A stretch of 15,242 nt of DNA from an uncultured Collinsella sp. GTDB lineage: Bacteria; Actinomycetota; Coriobacteriia; Coriobacteriales; Coriobacteriaceae. The translations under genes were made by a program, and so were the position numbers. Shown piece after piece: positions 6,241-10,993 of the stretch (positions are counted from its first letter, which is position 1; the number at the start of each line of letters is the position of its first letter). The notes below the pieces were generated by a model. It was not told the DNA's origin and did not search any database. It was given only the letters and a program-made list of their open reading frames with translations. The stretch is taken from the NCBI GenBank assembly GCA_902492545.1, contig CABULX010000053.1:1-15242 (forward strand). The letters are read 5' to 3'.

Positions 6241-7530
6241 CTAGCAGATGCAGCCGTCGGCAAGCGTCTGTTTACCGCCGACAAATACATCGGTGGCACG
6301 ACCGGTGAGCGTGCGGCCGGCAAAACCGGAGTTCTCGGCGCGCGACTCGTAACCGTCCTCGCCAACCGTCCAGGTTGCGGAGGGGTCGAACACGGTTAGG
6401 TCGGCAACGGAGCCCGCCTTGACCTGAACCTGGTCGAGGCCCAGAATCTCACGCGGCTTGATGGCCATGAGCTCGACCATGCGAGCCGTGCTCATCTTGC
6501 CCGTGTTGACCAGCTCGGTGAGCACGAGCGACAGCGAGGTCTCGAGACCGATCATGCCAAAGGGCGCAAGCTCGAACTCGCGGGCCTTCTCCCACGGGGT
6601 GTGGGGAGCGTGATCGGTGACGATAACGTCGACGGTGCCGTCGATGACGCCCTGACGGATGGCCTCGGCGTCCTCGTCGGTGCGCAGCGGCGGATTGACC
6701 TTGAGCGAGGTGTTGTAGGTCTCGTCCAGGTCGTTCTCGGTCAGGAACATGTGATGCGGGGTGGCCTCGCAGGTAACCTGAACGCCAGCGGCCTTACCGG
6801 CACGCACGATCTCCAGGCCATGGGCGGTGGAGATGTGCTGGATGTGCAGCTTGGCACCGGTCAGCTTGGCGATCTCGATGTCGCGGGCGATCTGGAGCTC
6901 CTCGCCGGCAGCCGGCCAGCCCTCGAGGGCCAGACGGGTCGAGACCTTGCCCTCGTTGATCTGGCCGTGGCCGACCAAGTCCTCGTCCTGGCAGTGGCTC
7001 ATAAAGACCTTGCCGAACATCTTGCCGTAGTCCATGCAGCGACGGAGCATACCCGCGCCCTGCACGCCGCGACCGTCGTCGGTGAAGGCGACGGCGCCGT
7101 GGGCGACCATATCGCCCATCTCGGACATGGCCTCGCCCTTAAGACCGCGGGTCATGGCGCCCGACGGATAGACGCGGCAGTGACCGACCTCGGCAGCGCG
7201 GGACTTGACGAACTCCACGACGGTGCCGTTATCGGTGACGGGATCGGTGTTGGGCATGGCGCACACGCCGGTAAAGCCGCCCTTGGCAGCTGCGCGGGTG
7301 CCGCTCTCGATGTCCTCTTTGACCTCGTAGCCGGGCTCGCGAAGATGAACGTGCATATCCACCAGGCCGGGAACGAGGTACTTGCCGGAAAGGTCGCGGA
7401 CCTCGGCTCCCTCGACGGCGAGATTCTCGCCGACCTCGGCGATCTTGTCGCCGTCAATCAGGACGTCAACGACACCGTCAAGCTCGACGGACGGGTCGAC
7501 GACGTGGGCATTCTTAAGAAGCAAGGCCAT
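6241..7530 (-). CDS. pyrC: Dihydroorotase (class I)
   Basis: Cyclises carbamoyl-aspartate to dihydroorotate. At 429 residues it matches the class I (Bacillus/Aquifex-type) enzymes. The zinc site is visible: H60 and H62 in DMHVHLREPG, D152 in the FTDDGRGVQ region, H179 (MSHCQD), H232 (HIQHIST) and D306 (VTDHAPHTPWEK). Asp152 in place of a carbamylated lysine is the class I pattern. NPPLRTDED near residues 279-287 is the usual substrate-loop sequence. The frame is open to 7650, but the ATG at 7530 has GGAGG 8 nt upstream and gives the standard MALLLKNAHVVDP start; it then overlaps the end of pyrB by 17 nt. The remainder of the longer frame would lie wholly inside pyrB. Confidence 0.96.
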   Translation of the reverse strand: MALLLKNAHVVDPSVELDGVVDVLIDGDKIAEVGENLAVEGAEVRDLSGKYLVPGLVDMHVHLREPGYEVKEDIESGTRAAAKGGFTGVCAMPNTDPVTDNGTVVEFVKSRAAEVGHCRVYPSGAMTRGLKGEAMSEMGDMVAHGAVAFTDDGRGVQGAGMLRRCMDYGKMFGKVFMSHCQDEDLVGHGQINEGKVSTRLALEGWPAAGEELQIARDIEIAKLTGAKLHIQHISTAHGLEIVRAGKAAGVQVTCEATPHHMFLTENDLDETYNTSLKVNPPLRTDEDAEAIRQGVIDGTVDVIVTDHAPHTPWEKAREFELAPFGMIGLETSLSLVLTELVNTGKMSTARMVELMAIKPREILGLDQVQVKAGSVADLTVFDPSATWTVGEDGYESRAENSGFAGRTLTGRATDVFVGGKQTLADGCIC

Positions 7531-8458
7531 TATCGGCACCTCCAAGCAGCAGATACAGGATAGCCATACGCACGCAGATACCGGCGTAGACCTGCTCCAG
7601 GATGACGGAGCGTTGCGGGTGGTCGGCCATATAGGAGTCGAACTCGACACCGCGGTTGATGGGGCCCGGGTGGCAGATGATCGCGTCGGGCTTCATGAGC
7701 TTCTCGCGGTCCTTGGTCAGGCCGAAGAGCTTGTGGTACTCGCGAATCGTGGGGAACGGGGCACCCTCGAGGCGCTCCTGCTGCACGCGCAGCATGTAGA
7801 CGACGTCCAGCTCGGGCAGGACGGAATCGAGGTCGCTCGTCACGTGGTCGCAGCCCAGGACCTCGGGCGCCGGCGGCAGCAGCGTGCCGGGGGCGACGGC
7901 GTAGGTCTCGCAGCCCATGATCTTAAGGGCGGGGATCAGCGAGCCGCAGACGCGGGAGTGCGCGATATCGCCGACGACGGCGACCTTCAGACCGTGGAAG
8001 TCACCCTTGTGCTCCCAGATGGTGTACAGGTCGAGCAGGGCCTGCGTGGGGTGGTTGTGCTTGCCGTCACCGGCGCAGATGACGCTCGCGGGCGAGTTCT
8101 GCGTGACGATGTAGGGAGCGCCGGCGTGCTTGTCGCGCACAACGATGCAGTCGATCTTATAGGCGTTGAGGGTCTCGACGGTATCGACGAGGCTCTCGCC
8201 CTTGACCGTGGAGGTCGAGGAGCCGCCAAAGTTGAGGCTGTCGGCCGAAAGACGCTTCTCGGCGAGCTCGAAGGAGCTACGGGTGCGCGTCGAGGGCTCG
8301 TTGAACATGTTGACGATGGTCTTGCCCTTGAGCGTGGGGACCTTCTTGATCGCACGCTCGTTAACCTCGGAGAACGCCTTGGCGGTCTCGAGGATGAGCT
8401 TGATGTCCTCTTCGGAGTACTCGGTAATGTCGATCAGGTGCTTATGGTTGAACGCCAC
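7514..8458 (-). CDS. pyrB: Aspartate carbamoyltransferase catalytic subunit
   Basis: Condenses carbamoyl phosphate with aspartate, the committed step of pyrimidine synthesis. The 314-residue protein carries the carbamoyl-phosphate motif STRTR (56-60 from this start), the mobile-loop lysine in VKGES (about 86), HPTQ (136-139) and the aspartate-site HPGPINRG block. No pyrI regulatory subunit is present, as in Gram-positives. The GTG at 8458 lies 10 nt after the GGGAGG that closes pyrR; another in-frame GTG at 8470 (adding MSST) would touch that site directly and overlap pyrR by 8 nt, so I prefer 8458 with moderate certainty. The 3' end overlaps pyrC. Confidence 0.96.
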   Translation of the reverse strand: MAFNHKHLIDITEYSEEDIKLILETAKAFSEVNERAIKKVPTLKGKTIVNMFNEPSTRTRSSFELAEKRLSADSLNFGGSSTSTVKGESLVDTVETLNAYKIDCIVVRDKHAGAPYIVTQNSPASVICAGDGKHNHPTQALLDLYTIWEHKGDFHGLKVAVVGDIAHSRVCGSLIPALKIMGCETYAVAPGTLLPPAPEVLGCDHVTSDLDSVLPELDVVYMLRVQQERLEGAPFPTIREYHKLFGLTKDREKLMKPDAIICHPGPINRGVEFDSYMADHPQRSVILEQVYAGICVRMAILYLLLGGADNGLAS

Positions 8459-8462
8459 GGTA

Positions 8463-9047
8463 CTACTCACCTCCCAGCGGCGCGGAGCCCACGTGGGAAC
8501 CCGGCGCGACGTCGTTAATCTCGACGGCGGTGTGGCCGTCGACTTCCTTCATATATAGGTGCACGTTCTCCTCATGCGACGAGGGAACGTTCTTGCCGAC
8601 AAAGTCCGGCGAGATGGGGAGCTCGCGGTGGCCGCGGTCAACGAGAACTGCCAGCTCGATGCGGCTCGGACGGCCCAGGTCCATGACGGCGTCGAGAGCG
8701 GCGCGGATGGTACGGCCCGTATACAGGATGTCGTCCACCAGCACGACGCGCTTGCCGTCGACGCTGAAGGGAATGTTGGTGGCGTGGATCGCGGGAGCGA
8801 AATTGGTCGCATAGTCATCGCGGTAGAAGCTGATGTCGAGGCTGCCGAGCGGAACGTCGACGCCCTCGATCTCCTTGATCTCCTCGGCGAGCTTCTTTGC
8901 CAGAAGGTCGCCGCGCGTGACGATGCCGACAAGAGCGAGGTCTTCACAGCCCTCGTTGCGCTCGAGAATCTCGTGCGCGATGCGGGTCATTGCTCGATTG
9001 ACGGCGGTCTCGTCCATGATGACCGCCTTGGGGGAAGTCGTGCCCAT
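8463..9047 (-). CDS. pyrR: PyrR, pyrimidine operon regulator with uracil phosphoribosyltransferase fold
   Basis: In Bacillus PyrR binds pyr mRNA when UMP is high and promotes attenuation; it may also convert uracil and PRPP to UMP. The 194-residue protein has the type I phosphoribosyltransferase fold, with the PRPP loop VVLVDDILYTGRT at residues 101-113, the VGIVTRGD segment near 40-47 and LVDRGHRELPI near 135-145, all characteristic of PyrR. ATG at 9047 is preceded by AAGGAG with 4-nt spacing. The C-terminus runs about 10-15 residues beyond the usual end with no recognised motif. As first gene of the operon, and with an attenuator-like leader in front, it probably regulates itself and the downstream genes. 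Confidence 0.95.
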   Translation of the reverse strand: MGTTSPKAVIMDETAVNRAMTRIAHEILERNEGCEDLALVGIVTRGDLLAKKLAEEIKEIEGVDVPLGSLDISFYRDDYATNFAPAIHATNIPFSVDGKRVVLVDDILYTGRTIRAALDAVMDLGRPSRIELAVLVDRGHRELPISPDFVGKNVPSSHEENVHLYMKEVDGHTAVEINDVAPGSHVGSAPLGGE

Positions 9048-9068
9048 CGATCTCCTTCCTCACATGTC

Positions 9069-9088
9069 TTGACTGCTGACACAGTCAA
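9069..9088. repeat. Perfect dyad between the pyrR attenuator and its ribosome binding site
   Basis: TTGACTG and CAGTCAA are separated by CTGACA, a 7-bp stem with a 6-base loop. It overlaps two bases of the A-run that encodes the attenuator U-tract and ends about 10 nt before the pyrR ribosome binding site on the minus strand. It can be a second mRNA hairpin or a DNA operator; the sequence does not decide. Confidence 0.5.
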
Positions 9089-9125
9089 AAAAATAGATGC
9101 CCGACCGCTCAAAGCGGACCAGACA
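9087..9125 (-). terminator. Intrinsic terminator (attenuator) in the pyrR leader
   Basis: On the minus strand UGUCUG and CCGCU pair with AGCGG and CGGGCA (9120-9125 and 9113-9117 with 9106-9110 and 9098-9103; some G-U pairs and a small internal loop), then UCUA and seven U (9087-9093). It lies about 40 nt before the pyrR start, so only read-through transcripts reach the operon. This is the layout of pyr attenuators in Firmicutes. Confidence 0.75.
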
Positions 9126-9184
9126 CCCACAGGAAGGGCTGCTCTTTGGCAGCTATGTAATTCCATGTGGGTATCTCGTACCCC
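9125..9184 (-). promoter_or_regulatory. pyrR leader: mutually exclusive hairpins upstream of the attenuator
   Basis: Two pairings compete for 9169-9172. In one, ACCCACA (9125-9131 on the plus strand) pairs with TGTGGGT (9166-9172) around an inner GCTGC/GCAGC hairpin. In the other, GGGTA (9169-9173) pairs with TACCC (9179-9183). The first structure abuts the terminator stem at 9125. Such a switch would suit control by PyrR or translation, but I do not find the classical PyrR-binding consensus of Bacillus (UCC...GAGAGG-type loop), so the ligand is unknown. Confidence 0.45.
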
Positions 9185-9201
9185 TTTAATGGTCAAGGGA
9201 T

Positions 9202-9230
9202 AGTGTAGCCAACCTCGAGCTTAATTGCGA
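9202..9230 (-). promoter_or_regulatory. Weak candidate promoter for the pyr operon
   Basis: On the minus strand TACACT (9207-9202) could be the -10 and TCGCAA (9230-9225) the -35, 17 bp apart. Transcription would start near 9195 and include the whole leader structure. The -35 agrees poorly with consensus, so this is an estimate from position more than from sequence. Confidence 0.3.
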
Positions 9231-9301
9231 GCATAAATACAGAGCAATCCGTAAACGGAGCCCAATGCTCCATAAACCTATATATTATTTGTGGGACGAG
9301 C

Positions 9302-9330
9302 TTGAAAACGCACGCACGAGCTGGCATAAT
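9302..9330 (+). promoter_or_regulatory. Orphan sigma-70-type promoter upstream of rpmB
   Basis: TTGAAA (9302-9307) and CATAAT (9325-9330) with the ideal 17-bp spacing, the best -35/-10 pair I found in the window. Start would be near 9337, some 163 nt before rpmB. It may be a second rpmB promoter or drive a small RNA. The rest of the 9048-9499 gap holds the pyr leader on the minus strand and, at 9258-9272, a short GGAGC/GCTCC hairpin with no U-tract; I see no gene in 9231-9499. Confidence 0.55.
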
Positions 9331-9436
9331 CCCCTCTGCTGCACGCAAATCGGATCTACGTCCAGGGCCGTGGCGTGAGCACTATCGCCAAAAGAGGAAT
9401 ATCTCTGTGTAGATTACGCACAGGGAGCTGCTTCTG

Positions 9437-9445
9437 TGCTATAGT
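9437..9445 (+). promoter_or_regulatory. Extended -10 promoter of rpmB
   Basis: TGC followed by TATAGT (9440-9445), an extended -10 element that can work with a weak -35; the best -35 position has no good match. Start would be near 9452, leaving a leader of about 48 nt with the strong AAGGAGGG site before rpmB. Confidence 0.5.
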
Positions 9446-9499
9446 TCAGGCTTGTTTGTTAACGCGACATGTTCGTTTGTCGCCCAAGGAGGGTCAGTT

Positions 9500-9688
9500 A
9501 TGTCCAAAATTTGCGAAGTTTGCGGTAAGCACCCCGTTGCCGGTCGCTCCATCAGCCACTCTCACCGCGTCACCAACCGTAAGTTCCGCCCCAACATCCA
9601 GCGCGTCTACGTCGTCGTCGATGGTCACCGTCGCAAGATGAACGTTTGCTCCACCTGCCTCAAGTCCGGCAAGGTTGCGCGCTCCTAA
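9500..9688 (+). CDS. rpmB: 50S ribosomal protein L28
   Basis: A 62-residue basic protein of the large ribosomal subunit. It starts MSKICEVCGKHPVAGRSISH, followed by the diagnostic VTNRKFRPNIQRV segment. It is the zinc-ribbon (C+) form: Cys5 and Cys8 (CEVC) near the start and a second pair CSTC near residues 50-53. Length is normal. ATG at 9500 has AAGGAGGG 6 nt upstream; an upstream in-frame start at 9452 would read through that site. It stands alone, facing away from pyrR, with its own promoter and terminator. Confidence 0.97.
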   Translation: MSKICEVCGKHPVAGRSISHSHRVTNRKFRPNIQRVYVVVDGHRRKMNVCSTCLKSGKVARS

Positions 9689-9756
9689 ATAAGGTCTTAC
9701 CAACAAGTACCTCGGACTCTCCGGGTCAAAGACCTCGCGTTCATATAGAACTTACC

Positions 9757-9789
9757 AAAGGCGTCCTCCCCTACGGAGGGCGCCTTTTT
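9757..9789 (+). terminator. Intrinsic terminator of rpmB
   Basis: A 13-bp stem (9757-9769 with 9775-9787, one T-G pair) around CCTAC, ending in five T at 9785-9789. It lies 70 nt past the rpmB stop. The left repeat of the transposon-like unit begins four bases later. Confidence 0.92.
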
Positions 9790-9792
9790 GCA

Positions 9793-9843
9793 CTCATTGG
9801 GGACAGACTTACATGAGTGCTTTCACGCATTGGGGACAGACAT
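9793..9843 (+). repeat. Left terminal REP-like repeat of the RAYT unit
   Basis: This 51-bp sequence returns inverted at 10790-10840 with 48 of 51 identical. It contains the motif CATTGGGGACAGAC twice in direct order (9796-9809 and 9829-9842), with ATGAGTG (9813-9819), a CTTT loop and CACGCAT between them; here the hairpin has one mismatch. The upstream CACTCAT (9791-9797) can also pair with ATGAGTG. Such short hairpin repeats are the expected partners of REP-associated transposases. Confidence 0.88.
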
Positions 9844-9884
9844 GAAGCACGCATGCGACGCACTGACTGGCTCCGGCCCCTGCC

Positions 9885-10661
9885 TCACGCCGCATCCTTC
9901 CAGCCTGCAGTTGCCTTGGTCACGCTTGTAGCGCCGATGCCGGTGATACGGGCAATTTGCTTGACCGTGAGATGCGCCCGCCTAAGCCTCAGCAGACACG
10001 CATCGCGTTCGGGGCGTGGCAGGGCATTGAGCAGTGCAGGATCTATGCTCGGCAGAACTTCGCGCGCAACGGAAAGGGCCTCCTCATCGGGGATCCGCCG
10101 GCGTGGAAGAACCTCCATTGACCAGATGCGCCCGGCAACTTCCTCGAGATGCTCGCAATAGCAACGGGAGCCACCGACAATATCGAGCATAGGGGCCGCA
10201 TCACAGATGTCAAAGGGATCATAGCCCAGCTGATACGCCTTATAGCTTGACCAGCGGTACGCATCGAGCGAGTCAAGCGCACCCTTCACGGGATTGAGAT
10301 GAATATAGTCGAGCAGCTGCACCGCCTGCGTGTCCGACTCAACCGCGACCCGCGAATAGCGATTGTCAAACAGATGTCCCGTTCTCCCCGTTTTTCCATT
10401 GAAATACTTAGCATATGCCGTCAGCGCGCACTGCATTGCCTTTGAAAGGTTGTCAAATGGGTCATCAACCATCAAATGGAAGTGATTGTCCATAAGGCAC
10501 CAAGCCAACACCGCCACTTCATGGCGCGCAAACCTGTCCGAGATATCCGATAAGAAACGATAACGGTCGGAGCCATCTTCAAAAATAATCTGTTTGGAGT
10601 TGCCGCGGTCAAAGACGTGGTAATAGCCGGTGATCGAAACGGGGCGGGCGCATCGGGGCAT
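9885..10661 (-). CDS. REP-associated tyrosine transposase (Y1/IS200-like HUH family)
   Basis: A 258-residue single-strand DNA transposase of the RAYT group, which cleaves and moves, or was domesticated to handle, nearby REP hairpins. The start MPRCARPVSITGYYHVFDRG is typical. The HUH metal-binding pair is H60 and H62 (DNHFHLMV), GHLFDNRYSR is at about 95-104, and the likely nucleophile is Y119 in LLDYIHLNPVKG. A C-terminal helix-turn-helix-like stretch (about 228-250, LTVKQIARITGIGATSV) resembles the DnaA-type extension of longer RAYTs. ATG at 10661 has AAGGAG upstream with 5-nt spacing; the upstream TTG at 10676 would overlap that site. All catalytic residues are present, so it may be active. 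Codon use is somewhat less GC-biased than in adhE. Confidence 0.92.
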   Translation of the reverse strand: MPRCARPVSITGYYHVFDRGNSKQIIFEDGSDRYRFLSDISDRFARHEVAVLAWCLMDNHFHLMVDDPFDNLSKAMQCALTAYAKYFNGKTGRTGHLFDNRYSRVAVESDTQAVQLLDYIHLNPVKGALDSLDAYRWSSYKAYQLGYDPFDICDAAPMLDIVGGSRCYCEHLEEVAGRIWSMEVLPRRRIPDEEALSVAREVLPSIDPALLNALPRPERDACLLRLRRAHLTVKQIARITGIGATSVTKATAGWKDAA

Positions 10662-10789
10662 AATCTCTCCTTTCAAAACTGTTCAGGCAACACCTAAAAG
10701 GAGAGAAGCAACGCGAAATGCTGAGCCTGCAACCTATTTATATCCAATAAGCGGCAATAACAGGCCCAGAACGGCAAAATGGCAAATCG

Positions 10790-10840
10790 ATGTCTGTCCC
10801 AAATGAGTGAAAGCACTCATGTAAGTCCGTCCCCAATGAG
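10790..10840 (-). repeat. Right terminal REP-like repeat of the RAYT unit
   Basis: Inverted copy of 9793-9843 differing at three positions. In this copy the central hairpin is perfect (ATGAGTG, CTTT, CACTCAT), and one of the two GGGGACAGAC motifs reads TTTGGGACAGAC. It lies about 130 nt upstream of the transposase start. The stretch 10662-10789 otherwise holds only the transposase leader, with a TATAAA on the minus strand as a possible -10. Confidence 0.88.
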
Positions 10841-10944
10841 CGGGGCGATGCAGCAGGCAGATAGTTCTAGTTAAAGCGGTTCATTTTATTGAAGCGTTTT
10901 AGTTTGTCTTTTACGGGAATCTGACCGTTCACCGAATTATTTCT

Positions 10945-10953
10945 TGCTATCAT
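10945..10953 (+). promoter_or_regulatory. Candidate extended -10 promoter of adhE
   Basis: TGC followed by TATCAT (10948-10953) gives an extended -10; no good -35 is found 16-18 bp upstream. Start would be near 10960, with a leader of about 34 nt to the ATG. Upstream, AAGCG occurs twice at an 18-bp distance (10874 and 10892) in a T-rich stretch and might be a tandem activator site. I see no clear Rex-type palindrome, the redox operator often found at adhE genes. Confidence 0.4.
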
Positions 10954-10993
10954 GCATCTTGTAGGGTAAATCTCCGATCGCAAGGAGACACAA

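Larger units (their letters stand above)
9793..10840 (-). mobile_element. RAYT unit: REP-associated transposase bracketed by inverted repeats
   Basis: A 1,048-bp unit made of a minus-strand transposase gene between two inverted 51-bp hairpin repeats. The outer flanks (ending TTTTTGCA on the left, starting CGGGGCGA on the right) share no target duplication, as expected of HUH single-strand transposition. It is placed between the rpmB terminator and the adhE promoter region and breaks no gene. Compared with classical IS200/IS605 elements the ends are inverted and matched, which is the arrangement reported for RAYT genes with REP pairs. Boundaries are inferred from repeat ends only. Confidence 0.75.

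Noticed and set aside
4506..8518. Several 280-380 codon plus-strand frames antisense to pyrD, pyrC and pyrB
   Set aside because: Each mirrors a conserved pyr gene, and the translations show only Gly/Val/Asp/His-rich antisense-type sequence without known motifs.
9048..9499. tRNA or other stable RNA gene in the longest gene-free gap
   Set aside because: No cloverleaf, T-loop GTTCGA-type sequence or CCA end was found; the structure present is explained by the pyrR leader and the rpmB promoter region.
9375..9641. 88-codon plus-strand frame starting at a GTG upstream of rpmB
   Set aside because: It runs out of frame through most of rpmB and is Ser/Thr/Ala-rich in the overlap, a frame-shifted reading of L28. 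There is no good ribosome binding site.
9689..9756. AGGTCTT/AAGACCT pairing in the rpmB 3' region as a possible RNA element
   Set aside because: A 7-bp stem over a 30-base loop with a small inner CGGA/TCCG stem is within chance expectation and matches no RNA family I know.
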